NCBI GenBank assembly: GCA_902625885.1
Contig: CACODE010000003.1
Coordinates: forward strand, 1-64,000
Source of the DNA: an uncultured Candidatus Poseidoniales archaeon
GTDB lineage: Archaea > Thermoplasmatota > Poseidoniia > Poseidoniales > Poseidoniaceae
Length of the DNA: 64,000 nt
Direction: 5' to 3'
In this document: piece after piece, positions 42,521-51,422 of the stretch
Layout of the letters: each line of letters opens with the position of its first letter
How positions within the stretch are numbered: the first letter of the stretch is position 1
Notes under the pieces: generated by a model
What the model saw: only the letters and a program-made list of their open reading frames with translations
What the model was told of the DNA's origin: nothing
Database searches by the model: none
Position numbers and translations under genes: made by a program

Positions 42521-43054
42521 TCAGGGTTTCCAATCAGCAAACTTCACGTTCGCTGGTGTGTTTAGTGGAGGCAATTCATCCATCCGATCGAGCAACCATA
42601 TCGTCCAGTCAAAGATTTGGTAGTCTTCTTGTTTCACCCCAATCCGTATTTTGGCGTTTTCTCGCACCAAAGCGATGAACACGCGCAACCTCGACCCAAG
42701 CATGATGTTGACAGGTTGCATGAACCTCGCCACCGTGGTAAAGGAGAGTTGCTTGTCGAACGTCATCATGGCCACCGAATTTGTGTTGTACGCCATGTAG
42801 CTCATCGCATCGAGTTCGGCTCTGGTGAAGTTGGCCGCCTCCTCGATGGTGATGTCTTCAGGGAATTTGTTGAGCAAGAGGGACAGCCCGGTCTGGTACA
42901 TTGGTGAAGAGAAAATGTTGGCGAGTTCCCTCGCTGCCTCCTTTTCTTTTGTCTTGTTCAACTCGACGATTTGCCGTATACCGAAAATCAGCGTACCCAA
43001 AATCGCTAGTCCGCCGAGGAGTTCTCCAAAATTCGCAGCGTCCTCCAGATTCAT
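42521..43054 (-). CDS. Hypothetical single-TM protein (DUF4760-like layout)
   Basis: A 177-aa protein beginning NLEDAANFGELLGGLAILGTLIFGIRQIVELN, a very common bacterial layout in which one N-terminal helix is followed by a charged coiled-coil and a helical domain that may be cytoplasmic. ATG at 43054 is chosen by that layout; the ORF track uses ATG 43084. It converges on the AT-rich esterase pair and follows the aquaporin gene region. No function known. Confidence 0.6.
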   Translation of the reverse strand: MNLEDAANFGELLGGLAILGTLIFGIRQIVELNKTKEKEAARELANIFSSPMYQTGLSLLLNKFPEDITIEEAANFTRAELDAMSYMAYNTNSVAMMTFDKQLSFTTVARFMQPVNIMLGSRLRVFIALVRENAKIRIGVKQEDYQIFDWTIWLLDRMDELPPLNTPANVKFADWKP

Positions 43055-43168
43055 GTGGTGTTTTTTCGTCAATTGGTTAATCATTGTTGCTTAGGCGTGG
43101 TTTTTCCACAACGCCCTCGAACCCATGGCTTGCGTCAGGGCCTTCGAGGCCACGACGCGAGTTGTGAA

Positions 43169-43837
43169 TCACTCTGCAGGAGTTTCTGCCTCAGCGCCAC
43201 CCTGCATGGCCTTGTGAGCATAGACGGCCCCGGCGGCGCCCAGCAGTTGCGGCACGATGTGTATCCAGATGTCAGCGACGGCCAATTTTCCGCTGACCGT
43301 GAGCATGGTGGTGACGGCGGGGTTGAACGAGCCGAGCGAAATACTCCCGACGGTGAACGCACCGGCCATGACCGTCAGACCGATGGCCGCCCCGTAGAAC
43401 TGGTTACCCGCTTGTTCAGTGGCGACGTTGATGATGACGAACATGAGGGCGAAGGTCCACAACGCTTCAGCCGATAGCACGGCAATCGTGGAATCGAAAG
43501 TCGCAGCGGTGATCTCAGCAGCGTCGGCCCCGTTCAGAACAAGTTCCGAACCAACAAAGAATGCGAGAACACCCGCAAGGATTTGTGCCCCGAGGTAGGT
43601 AGGTAGTTCGTCTTGGCTGCAGTCACCCTTGAGGAAAAGCCCGATGGAGACGGCGGGATTGAAGTGAGCCCCAGATACATGACCGAGGGCATAAATCATG
43701 ACCATGAGTGTCAGACCGATAGCGAGGGGTGCAAATGCACCTGCACTACCGTTCACCGCTGCGATAAAAATCGTGAGCGTCAAGAAGAAAGTTCCTACAA
43801 ATTCAGCGATGCCTTTGCCAACATTGTTTGATGTCAT
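43169..43837 (-). CDS. Aquaporin/MIP-family channel lacking the selectivity arginine
   Basis: A 222-aa six-helix channel. The two half-helix motifs are HFNPAVS (NPA at 60-62) and SFNPAVT (NPA at 172-174). In water and glycerol channels the second motif continues NPAR, whose Arg lines the filter; here it is NPAV, so the filter differs from AqpZ and GlpF. The short loop E region fits water channels more than glycerol facilitators. ATG at 43837 lies about 28 bases after TTTTATG, a leaderless-type position; the longer start is rejected. Confidence 0.85.
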   Translation of the reverse strand: MTSNNVGKGIAEFVGTFFLTLTIFIAAVNGSAGAFAPLAIGLTLMVMIYALGHVSGAHFNPAVSIGLFLKGDCSQDELPTYLGAQILAGVLAFFVGSELVLNGADAAEITAATFDSTIAVLSAEALWTFALMFVIINVATEQAGNQFYGAAIGLTVMAGAFTVGSISLGSFNPAVTTMLTVSGKLAVADIWIHIVPQLLGAAGAVYAHKAMQGGAEAETPAE

Positions 43838-43961
43838 GTTTCGTGGATTGAAAATCAGCATAAAATCATGGTGATGTGTTTCGTTTTCATACGAGAATTT
43901 GCGCCTTCATTCACCTAGGCGAAGCCATAGTTTCTTTTGCCCGAATGGTGGGTTTGTAATC

Positions 43962-44348
43962 ATGGGCGGAGCCGTGCCAATTCTGACCCTCGTGAAAGCG
44001 AAAGAAATAGCGGAACGGCCTTCTCTGTCGCCACCTCAACAACAATTGGAAACAACGCTAACGATGTTGTGTTCCTTTCTGAGCGTTGACGATTTCATCT
44101 CGTTCCTGGCTTCGCAGCCGTTCAACGAGTTTGCTCGAAAAGAAGACCCTTGGGTGGTGTTCGAGTTGGGCCTGTACCAGGATCACACCAAGACGTTGCA
44201 ACTCATTCCTTCGAAAGCGTCACTGATGCTGTTAGATTCAAGCCACACGGGTGCTTTTGAAAATCATGTTTGGGAAGGCGATGCCAACGAAGCGATGGGT
44301 CGGGCCGTCAAGCACTGGATCGCTGTTGTCCTTGCGGCTGGTCAGTAG
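43962..44348 (+). CDS. Hypothetical 128-aa protein
   Basis: A soluble acidic protein rich in helix, with SVDDFISFLASQPFNEFARK and SKASLMLLDSSHTGAFE, no membrane segment and no recognised domain. The ATG at 43962 is preferred; the first 21 residues of the ORF-track version precede any good start. The last 7 bases overlap the end of the convergent DDAH-like gene. Confidence 0.6.
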   Translation: MGGAVPILTLVKAKEIAERPSLSPPQQQLETTLTMLCSFLSVDDFISFLASQPFNEFARKEDPWVVFELGLYQDHTKTLQLIPSKASLMLLDSSHTGAFENHVWEGDANEAMGRAVKHWIAVVLAAGQ

Positions 44349-45151
44349 AAAATAGAGCAGCAGGTCAAGGAGCCATCCGCTGCACGGATTTCGCTCATGT
44401 CAATTTCCACCGTCTCCAAGCCACGGGCATGAAGTTCTCGCTCAACCCCAGGGTAGCCTTTGGCGATGAGCACTTTGCCGTTTGGCAGACCGATGGTGTT
44501 GCACCCGTACACCTCTTCTCCGGGAAGCCAAACGATTTCACAACCCTCGGGCAGCTCACCAAAATCTGAGGGAGAAAGGTAACCTTCTGGTGCGAGGATG
44601 ATGCTGTCCGTGGGTGTTGAGGAGATGCTGGTGAGGTGGAGGGCGTGGTCGGGAATGTTGATGACGCGAAGTTCGTAGCCGAAGAAATCGAGAAGGCTCC
44701 GTAAACTCGCAATGCCCAAATCGTTGGTTCGAGACGAGCGTCCAACGAAAAAGAGATCTCCGAGGCGAATGATGTCCCCGCCGTCCATACGAGCTTCGCC
44801 GCCCATCGTGCAGGTCTGTACGCCTTTCAGGGCTTCCATGAGGTATTCGGCGATGGGGGGCTGCTCGGCGACGCGCGATGGGTGTCCTGGTGTTGGTAGC
44901 AACATGTGGCCATCGATGACCACCGCTTGGTCTTCGACAAACATGCAGTCGGGATGGTTTTCGTCCGCAGCCAGGCAATGGACCTCTATGCCGTTGTCAA
45001 CAAGGGCTTGGATGTAGGCTTGCTGTTGCTGCCTGGCGAGTTCAACATCGGTAGGGCCTTGACCAAAGAAACGAGCCAGCGCATTGGTAAAGGACGAAGG
45101 AACGCTACGAACCAGCGCTCGCTTCTTTTGGTCCACCCGCACGGAGGCCAT
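44342..45151 (-). CDS. DDAH / amidinotransferase-like enzyme
   Basis: A 269-aa protein of the arginine-modifying pentein fold. CMFVEDQAVV and RMDGGDII are family core motifs, HALHLTSI carries the His, and the nucleophile Cys lies in SLTCCSIFY at the C terminus, as in dimethylarginine dimethylaminohydrolase. The enzyme probably hydrolyses N-methylated arginine or a related guanidine to citrulline. ATG at 45151 follows GGAGG; TTAAAG lies about 30 bases upstream. No arginine pathway genes are nearby. Confidence 0.82.
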   Translation of the reverse strand: MASVRVDQKKRALVRSVPSSFTNALARFFGQGPTDVELARQQQQAYIQALVDNGIEVHCLAADENHPDCMFVEDQAVVIDGHMLLPTPGHPSRVAEQPPIAEYLMEALKGVQTCTMGGEARMDGGDIIRLGDLFFVGRSSRTNDLGIASLRSLLDFFGYELRVINIPDHALHLTSISSTPTDSIILAPEGYLSPSDFGELPEGCEIVWLPGEEVYGCNTIGLPNGKVLIAKGYPGVERELHARGLETVEIDMSEIRAADGSLTCCSIFY

Positions 45152-45260
45152 GATAACAACCGCGGGCGCCCTTCCTTTAACCCCTTCCCTTTTTACGGAA
45201 GTGAATTTCCTGAGTCCGGAAATATCATTTCGCAGTGCAGCGTTTCGACGTGTTTGATTT

Positions 45261-45278
45261 GGGGCGCTAGCGCGCCCC
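45261..45278 (-). terminator. GC-rich hairpin after LVIVD gene A
   Basis: GGGGCGC-TAGC-GCGCCCC forms a perfect 7-base GC stem with a 4-base loop, 20 bases after the stop of the 669-aa gene (45298) and before the DDAH-like start. It could terminate that transcript or insulate the two genes; no T run follows. Confidence 0.45.
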
Positions 45279-45297
45279 CACAAACCGCTGTTCTGGC

Positions 45298-47307
45298 TCA
45301 CTCGTCTTCGTCAGTGGTGTAGGTTGGTGGGTACAGGTATCGCGGGTCGCGATCCTCGTCCATCTGCACAACATACACGCCAGAAACCATCTCGGATATG
45401 AACAGGAAACCGCGAGGATCGTACTGCAAGCCCCAATCGAACGGAATCATGCACGAAGCCCAACAGTCGGCCATGTCGTAACCCAACTTCTCCTTCGGGT
45501 CGTCAATCCATGTGGGTCCAGCAGGCAGGTAGTAGCCCATCGTCTTGGTCTCAGCGAATCCTTCGATCGCTGGGAAGCCAATTTCAGGAGCCGGTACACC
45601 GTCCACCCATTCGGTCTCGCTCCAAATCATGCTGTGGTCGGTTACCCAGTTTCCAGCGTGGTAATGGGTCCAGTACACATGGCCGTTGGTGCCGGTGTCG
45701 CCGTTGTGAGGGCTGTAGATGTAGCCACCCGGGATGTAGTGGTGCTCGTGCACACTGCCGTCGGGAAGGATGCTTGTTCCGGGCAATTTCCACTTGCTCA
45801 GCAAGAAGGGTTTGGCTGGGTCGGTGGTATCGATGGTCCAAATGTAGCCTGTGTGATTGGTGTTGGTGCCGTACTCCGGTGCAATCATGGTGAGGTGCCG
45901 CCAGTTGATGCCGTAGACAGCATCGTCCGGGCCGGTCCCGCACTCGTCATCCCAAGTGTCCATCGGGTCCGTTTCTGCTGCACCGTTGCACAGGAGATGG
46001 TCGTAAGGAATGGCGTAGTGAATCCATCCGTTGCCGTTGAGGGCTCCGGTGCTTCCGCCCCATTCTTCGGGCGTCATGTTGGCGTGGCCGCCACCGCCAG
46101 GGCCGTACCAGCCGTCGTCTGCGCTCGGGCAGCCAAGCCATCGGCCAACCTCGTTGTCTTGTGGCCACGAGATGCCTTCTGGATCGGGGACAGGTGGCGG
46201 GTTGGAGACGTCGACGATGCGAAGGCCTGCGTCCCAGTAAGAGATGTAGAGCAACGCTTGCCCCGTAATGGGGTGAATGTGGAACACGTTGTCATGGTTG
46301 AACAGCGAACCTCCACAGGTGGTTTCGGGTTCAGGGGAATAGCCGCCCCAGCGTATGATTTCGCGACTGGTGTTCTGGTCCTCGTCGTTGATGTCAGGGC
46401 GCCACGACTCGAACCCGAGCGGGACGTAGAACACTTGTGTACCCTTGTAGAACACGCCCGAATCGCCCTCTACCATTTCGGGGTAGGGGTCTGCACCGTA
46501 GAGGAAAAGGTGGCATTCTTCCATGGCGTAGATGGGTGGGGCGTTTTCCCAATCGCAGTCAACGTGAAGGTCTTGATTATGGAACCCTGCCGGAGGATTG
46601 TTCCATTCAGCCACCTTGATCGGGTAATTCTTGTCGGACACGTCAATGACATCCAACCGATTGGCGCCGCTGTTGGCGTCGTCGTCTTGTGGAATGGGGT
46701 CAAGGTCGCTGTTGGTTAGCTCGTGATTGACCAGAACCCAATTGTTGTCGGGCGTGACCTTGATGTCGATCATGCGTCCGATTTCGGCGTAATACGTCGA
46801 GAGCAAGGTGATGTTGTTGGGCTTTGAGATGTCGAGAATTTCAAACTGGTTGTACGACGAGACATAAGCGTAGCAACCACCGGTGCCGTCGGGATGTTTC
46901 ACGCAGTCTTCGTTGAAGTTGCCCTCGATTGAAATCTCTGAGGAGTCCCCGGGCGTCGGTCCGACGTTCTTGTACTCTGGATAGCACGGCCTTCCCGCTA
47001 CGTTATCCAACTCGGCTGGGGGAGCAACGTTGCCGTCACAGTTGAGGTTGTGATAGTCGATGAGAAGCATGTTGTCGGTTTGGAGGCGGTGAGCCAAGAG
47101 GTCGCTGTGGCTGTGATTTTCATCCTCGATTTCCACGACAGGATCGATCCACTTGGAGGTTTGGCTGCCTTCGTTTTCATCACCATCGTCGTCCAAACTC
47201 ATGTAGGCGAGACCGGAAATCACGCTGATGGTGAGTAGGGAAACAAGAGCGATGACGATGACTTTGTCAGCGGCTCGCTCGTCGTCTCTTAATCTCCTCG
47301 TTTGCAT
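45298..47307 (-). CDS. Membrane-anchored LVIVD-repeat protein, copy A
   Basis: A 669-aa surface protein with an uncleaved N-terminal helix (about 17-38) and repeats of the LVIVD type, a propeller-like motif (FEILDISKP..., LDVIDVSDK..., LRIVDVSNP..., YIWTIDTTDP, VYVVQMD). Near the N terminus ENHSHSDLLAH and TDNMLLIDYH, and near the C terminus VHEHHYIPGG and YWTHYHAG, add many histidines. Copy B at 48714 has the same HxHS and TDNM order, so the two are paralogues. The ATG at 47307 is preferred over an upstream TTG. Divergent from the cupredoxin-like gene. Function unknown. Confidence 0.85.
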   Translation of the reverse strand: MQTRRLRDDERAADKVIVIALVSLLTISVISGLAYMSLDDDGDENEGSQTSKWIDPVVEIEDENHSHSDLLAHRLQTDNMLLIDYHNLNCDGNVAPPAELDNVAGRPCYPEYKNVGPTPGDSSEISIEGNFNEDCVKHPDGTGGCYAYVSSYNQFEILDISKPNNITLLSTYYAEIGRMIDIKVTPDNNWVLVNHELTNSDLDPIPQDDDANSGANRLDVIDVSDKNYPIKVAEWNNPPAGFHNQDLHVDCDWENAPPIYAMEECHLFLYGADPYPEMVEGDSGVFYKGTQVFYVPLGFESWRPDINDEDQNTSREIIRWGGYSPEPETTCGGSLFNHDNVFHIHPITGQALLYISYWDAGLRIVDVSNPPPVPDPEGISWPQDNEVGRWLGCPSADDGWYGPGGGGHANMTPEEWGGSTGALNGNGWIHYAIPYDHLLCNGAAETDPMDTWDDECGTGPDDAVYGINWRHLTMIAPEYGTNTNHTGYIWTIDTTDPAKPFLLSKWKLPGTSILPDGSVHEHHYIPGGYIYSPHNGDTGTNGHVYWTHYHAGNWVTDHSMIWSETEWVDGVPAPEIGFPAIEGFAETKTMGYYLPAGPTWIDDPKEKLGYDMADCWASCMIPFDWGLQYDPRGFLFISEMVSGVYVVQMDEDRDPRYLYPPTYTTDEDE

Positions 47308-47402
47308 GGGGGATGCGTTGTTGGAGTTGTATTTCAAGCCAAGGGTGCATTGTATTCAAATGTTGATTTGTTTTATGTAGGCCCCATGATTAGGGCCGTT
47401 CA

Positions 47403-48035
47403 ATGAAGCGTTTTACAGGCCTTATGTGTCTCCTTTTTGTTTCATCGCTGCTTTCAACAGGGGCCGTCCAAGCTCATTCCGCCGACACCTTCACGGTGGT
47501 CATCAAGCAAAGTGGGTTGACCCCGAGTTCATCCCAAATCACCTACAACGATTCCGTTGTTTGGCACAACACCGACAGTCGAGAAAACATCACCCATCGC
47601 ATTGTGTTCGACTTTGATGGCGATGGTCTGTACAACGGCACCGACGATTGGGACTCGGGTGAACTGGTGGCAGAATGCAACTCAACCGCTGGCGAGAACG
47701 GCAGCGAAGAGGACGACGGTGCACCTTGCAACGTCACGTTCTTGGTATGGTTCAACGGTACTTGGGGCGTTGGCGAATACCGCTATCAGGACATGCTTTC
47801 GGACGGAACGGTCCTCAACGGCACCGTTGTGGTGGTGGAAGACGTTCACGAAGAAAATTCAAGTGCACCAGAAATCGGCAGCACGTTCGGTTCCTTTGAC
47901 AGCCGTCAGGGCGACGATGTTGTTGAAGAGGAAGATGAAGGTGACGATGCCAAGCGGTTGTTCTTGATGATCGGTGCAGGTTCGGGTTTGGGCGCTGTCG
48001 CCCTGTTGGTGTTGCTCGTCATCCGCCGCTCCTGA
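47403..48035 (+). CDS. Exported cupredoxin-like protein with C-terminal TM anchor, copy A
   Basis: A 210-aa protein: signal peptide (1-25, AQAHSADTFTV), a beta-sandwich with FTVVIKQSGLTPSSSQITYNDSVVWHNTD and THRIVFDFD that recalls plastocyanin (the HxV position His), then C...YRYQDM, then an acidic linker and a C-terminal helix (LFLMIGAGSGLGAVALLVLLV). The canonical Cys-x-x-His-x-x-Met copper site is not clearly present. It shares VVVEDVHEE before the anchor with copy B (VHEDIHEE). TTTATG lies about 31 bases before the ATG. Confidence 0.7.
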   Translation: MKRFTGLMCLLFVSSLLSTGAVQAHSADTFTVVIKQSGLTPSSSQITYNDSVVWHNTDSRENITHRIVFDFDGDGLYNGTDDWDSGELVAECNSTAGENGSEEDDGAPCNVTFLVWFNGTWGVGEYRYQDMLSDGTVLNGTVVVVEDVHEENSSAPEIGSTFGSFDSRQGDDVVEEEDEGDDAKRLFLMIGAGSGLGAVALLVLLVIRRS

Positions 48036-48056
48036 GCCAGCTCCCTGGCGACGCTA

Positions 48057-48704
48057 TCACAAGGTGTTGAGGTAGCGCAAGTCTTCCAGGAAAAGATCGA
48101 GAATCCAGTCGTTGTCGCCCCACCAGACTCGCTGATATCCAAACCGATCAACGAGGATGGTGCCTGTCTCATGGTTCACCGTGTAATCGTCGGGGTGGTG
48201 CCGTGCGGAGGAATTGTTGGCCGTTTCTTCAATCGTTAGGCCGATACCAAAGTTCACCCAAACATCTTGCAGCGCCTTCATGGAAGGGCTCTCGGAATCG
48301 TTGCTCATCGAAGTCAGGTGAATCCATTCCGAGTTCGTCCCCGTTTTCCACTCGTGCAAGACCGACACGTTATCCCGCCAAGGATCGACCGTGATGGTCA
48401 GGAACGTTGTTTTGTTGAGTTCGTCTTCAGAAAGTTGCGATCTTACCCAGTCCATGTTGTACGTGACAATGGGGCAGATGTCAATGCAGTTGGTGAAAAG
48501 AAACGCAATGGCAAGGGTCGTGTTGGCAGCTTCCTCAGAATACGTCCAAGATTCGCCTTCACTACTCGTCAACGTAAAGTCGTTAACCCGCACGTAATCA
48601 ATTTCTTCTCCATGAGGGGCCCACCGGTCGACCTCTCCGGGAGAAAAACATCCGGCGAGCAGCATCGAAGCGCACATCAACAACGACAGAATTGGGGTTC
48701 TCAT
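48057..48704 (-). CDS. SCO1/SenC-type copper chaperone lipoprotein
   Basis: A 215-aa exported thioredoxin-fold protein. Lipobox LLAGC anchors Cys19; the copper site NCIDICPIV has Cys73 and Cys77 (CxxxC), and VNHETG gives His178, so all three Cu ligands of SCO proteins are present. SCO proteins load copper into the CuA site of cytochrome oxidase or act as redox switches. The gene starts 10 bases after LVIVD copy B with GAGGTGA as ribosome site, so both are one operon. Confidence 0.88.
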   Translation of the reverse strand: MRTPILSLLMCASMLLAGCFSPGEVDRWAPHGEEIDYVRVNDFTLTSSEGESWTYSEEAANTTLAIAFLFTNCIDICPIVTYNMDWVRSQLSEDELNKTTFLTITVDPWRDNVSVLHEWKTGTNSEWIHLTSMSNDSESPSMKALQDVWVNFGIGLTIEETANNSSARHHPDDYTVNHETGTILVDRFGYQRVWWGDNDWILDLFLEDLRYLNTL

Positions 48705-48713
48705 TTCTTCACC

Positions 48714-50492
48714 TCAAAGACGGTAGGGGAGATCGATGTCCAACTGGACAAGATAGAGCCCTGTTGAAATACATGACGCATAGGTGATGCCGTCGTGGTG
48801 CTCAACAGCCCATAAGTACGGCACCCAGCCGAAATTGTAGAAACTGGAATCCAATGCTGTCCCGTCCGCACCGTGCGGAAGGTAGTACGCCACAGTGGAC
48901 TCTTCGTGAACGGCGACCCTGTCGTCGGGATTGGCAGGGTCGACCAGTGTTTCAATGTCAACAATCCACAAACCGGCGTGGTAATGAGAGATGTAGAGAC
49001 GGCCGTCCCAACCGCCGCCGTGGCTCTGATCGGTTTCATCGGTGGTCTCAAAGTACGTGCTGTCGAGGTTGTGCGGGGAAAACAGGAGCCATTCCTCTGC
49101 ATTTTGGTGAGCTTCGCAGTCCTCACCATAGCAATGGTCTTCAGCGTAAGGAATTTCCCAATCTCGAATCAATTTTGGTTTGAACTTGAACTGCCCGTCT
49201 TCCATCACGTAATCGGTCGTGTCGAGCAAGTAGATGATGCCGGTGCCGACGCTCGTGCTCAAGACTTCCACAGCGGCGGTGACCAGGTGAACGGGCTCGT
49301 CAGAATAACCAACGTGGGACAAATCGACCATGGTGGGAAACGGTTCGGCGTAATGGATGTACGAAGCGCGGCCGCCGTTTTCGTTACCGGTCGGTCCGCT
49401 GTCGGGCTGGCCGTCTCCGTCCAAATCAAGGAAATCCATCCAGAGACCGACCTCTGGTGCTCGCCACCTGCACATCAGCGGATTACCAAATCCAGTGCGG
49501 CAGGTCACCGCATGGGTGAGGTAGGTGGATTCTGAATTGACGGGGTGAGGTACATCGGTCACGTCACCGATACGAAGGCCTGCTTCCCAATAACTGCCGT
49601 AAACAAACGTGCGCCCGTACCTCGGATCGTTGGCGTCTTCACCCGGCCAAGTCTGGACCGTCATGTCGTGAATGTAAATCCAACCGCCCATCGTGGTCTC
49701 CCACGAGACTTCGTACTCGCCAACCTTAACGATGGTGTGACCAAGACCTGAGGCGGGCACCCCGGGCAAGTTCCGTGCAGCTGAGCCGATGAGGTTGAGG
49801 TGGGCGATGGTCACACCACCGCAAGCCTCGCCGATGGCATCGTTGCAGTTGTCGTAATCAGGGTTGGCCACGAACATGTACCACTCGCCGTCGATCATGT
49901 GGGTGTAGAGGTTGTGAGGGCCGGTCGGGTGATCGGCGTCGTACCAGGAATCAACCCAGGTCGGGTTGGTTTTGTCCGTGACGTCGATGAGGGTGACCGT
50001 TACTTGAGCAGGGTCGTTCCATTCCCCAACGTTGGGGTCGGCGTTGCCGGGGTCGACAAGTTGGTTCTGCTGGATGATGTATTCTCGCCCGAAAGCTTCC
50101 AGATATTTCACGTCCAAAACCTGGGTGTTGGGGTCGTTGTAAACGCCCGTGACGGTGGTGTTGGTCGGGTCGGTGACGTTCACGATATGCATGTCGTTCC
50201 ACCCGGCAAGGTATGCATAGGTCTCGCCATCGGGTGTGGTGGCCACTTGAACTTCAGCGTTGCCTGTCGTGGTGAGTGGGTTGAAATCCAACAGTTCCAT
50301 GTTGTCCGTGCTAAACATGTGCTGGCTGGCGTTCGAATGGTCGTGATCTCCCCCTTGAATCAACGGGTCATCCGCTTGAAAGGTCACTTGTTCTTGGACG
50401 GAGGATTGGATGTCGTCGCCAAGGACGAGAACCAGCGCTGAGGTAAGAAAAAGCACCGTAAAGATTGCAAGAAGCAGTTCTTTTCCGCCCAT
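48714..50492 (-). CDS. Secreted LVIVD-repeat protein, copy B
   Basis: A 592-aa exported protein with a signal/anchor helix (5-27), then HDHSNAS and TDNMELLDFN as in copy A, and LVIVD-like repeats (YLAGWNDMHIVNVTDP, VTLIDVTDK..., IIYLLDTTD, LYISHYHAGLWIVDIE, STGLYLVQLD). The C-terminal ISHYHAG segment matches WTHYHAG of copy A. It is co-directional with SCO1, 10 bases before it, and divergent from cupredoxin-like copy B. Copper handling is a hypothesis based only on this neighbour. Confidence 0.85.
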   Translation of the reverse strand: MGGKELLLAIFTVLFLTSALVLVLGDDIQSSVQEQVTFQADDPLIQGGDHDHSNASQHMFSTDNMELLDFNPLTTTGNAEVQVATTPDGETYAYLAGWNDMHIVNVTDPTNTTVTGVYNDPNTQVLDVKYLEAFGREYIIQQNQLVDPGNADPNVGEWNDPAQVTVTLIDVTDKTNPTWVDSWYDADHPTGPHNLYTHMIDGEWYMFVANPDYDNCNDAIGEACGGVTIAHLNLIGSAARNLPGVPASGLGHTIVKVGEYEVSWETTMGGWIYIHDMTVQTWPGEDANDPRYGRTFVYGSYWEAGLRIGDVTDVPHPVNSESTYLTHAVTCRTGFGNPLMCRWRAPEVGLWMDFLDLDGDGQPDSGPTGNENGGRASYIHYAEPFPTMVDLSHVGYSDEPVHLVTAAVEVLSTSVGTGIIYLLDTTDYVMEDGQFKFKPKLIRDWEIPYAEDHCYGEDCEAHQNAEEWLLFSPHNLDSTYFETTDETDQSHGGGWDGRLYISHYHAGLWIVDIETLVDPANPDDRVAVHEESTVAYYLPHGADGTALDSSFYNFGWVPYLWAVEHHDGITYASCISTGLYLVQLDIDLPYRL

Positions 50493-50522
50493 AGACGCCT
50501 CAACCCACCAGTCCGTTTGGTC

Positions 50523-50530
50523 TTTATGAT
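50523..50530. promoter_or_regulatory. TATA-like box shared by divergent genes
   Basis: TTTATGAT (ATCATAAA on the other strand) is the only AT-rich box in the 57 bases between the divergent starts at 50492 and 50550. It sits 20-27 bases before the plus gene and about 31-38 before the minus gene, at archaeal TATA distance for both. Confidence 0.5.
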
Positions 50531-50549
50531 TTGGTGCTTCCGCTCAATC

Positions 50550-51194
50550 ATGGCAGCGCAACGGACCATCGCCGTCATCGCTGCCCTGTTGATGGTGACG
50601 GTTTTGCTACCGGCGTCGGGCGCCCATGAACAAAAAACACTGACCGTTATCATGACTGGAGATGGTGTTGTTTCTGGAAACATCACCGACTCAGCCTTCG
50701 TCCAAGGCAACGCCCTTTGGTTCCGCATGGAAGACAGTTCCGATAACGCCAGCATGGTGGTTCGATTTGACAGCAACATGGACGGGTCGTTCAACGCCTC
50801 GGAAGACAACATGTCAACCGAACTCGTGAACGAATGCGCCCTCGATGAGAACGGCTCGCTGGTGGATGAGGATTGTGCCGTCTCGTGGACCTACGCTTTT
50901 GACATGAATGCAGAAATTGGAACCTATCTCTTTTGGGTTGACCGAACGCAGAACGGCACCGAAACCACATGGAACCACTCCATCATCGTTCACGAAGACA
51001 TCCACGAAGAGGACGGTCCATCACCCGGAGATTGCTTCGGCGCAGGATGTCCAGAGGAAGAAACGGAAGACGACGAGTCTGCTTCATCGGTGTTGAGCGG
51101 TGTTGACCGGACGTACGTGCTGGTGTTGGGTGCGGTTTCGCTCATTGGCATGGCGGCCATGCTGAACTCGATTAGCAAAGAAAAACAGCGCTAG
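50550..51194 (+). CDS. Exported cupredoxin-like protein with C-terminal TM anchor, copy B
   Basis: A 214-aa paralogue of the 47403 gene: signal peptide (1-25), beta-sandwich region (KTLTVIMTGDGVVSGNITD), then NECALDENG..DEDCAVSW, HSIIVHEDIHEE, an acidic linker with CFGAGCPEEE and a C-terminal helix (YVLVLGAVSLIGMAAML). The copper-ligand pattern of plastocyanins is missing, and the paired cysteines are probably a disulfide. ATG 50550 is used, about 27 bases after TTTATG; leaderless transcription is likely. Confidence 0.7.
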   Translation: MAAQRTIAVIAALLMVTVLLPASGAHEQKTLTVIMTGDGVVSGNITDSAFVQGNALWFRMEDSSDNASMVVRFDSNMDGSFNASEDNMSTELVNECALDENGSLVDEDCAVSWTYAFDMNAEIGTYLFWVDRTQNGTETTWNHSIIVHEDIHEEDGPSPGDCFGAGCPEEETEDDESASSVLSGVDRTYVLVLGAVSLIGMAAMLNSISKEKQR

Positions 51195-51422
51195 ACGCTC
51201 AAAGCACTCCTTCATGAGAAACGGTCTATCCTTCGATGAGGGGGCAACGGATGTCATTGATGCACTCAATGTAGTGGTTAGCAAACAACGGTTTCCTTGC
51301 CCTGAGGATTTTGCCTTTGTTCTTTTTTTTCATGTTCTCATGTTTTTCTTGGTTCTGGTCCCTCATCAAAGAATCGGTGCAACCGAGGGCAGAACTTGAG
51401 AAGGTGGACCGCCACGGGCGGT

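Noticed and set aside
45634-46719. 361-aa antisense ORF opposite LVIVD copy A
   Set aside because: The minus frame has repeats, signal helix and a paralogue; this one does not.
51214-51399. 61-aa ORF in the gap before the M28 gene
   Set aside because: No Shine-Dalgarno or TATA support, T-rich low-complexity stretch; more likely non-coding.
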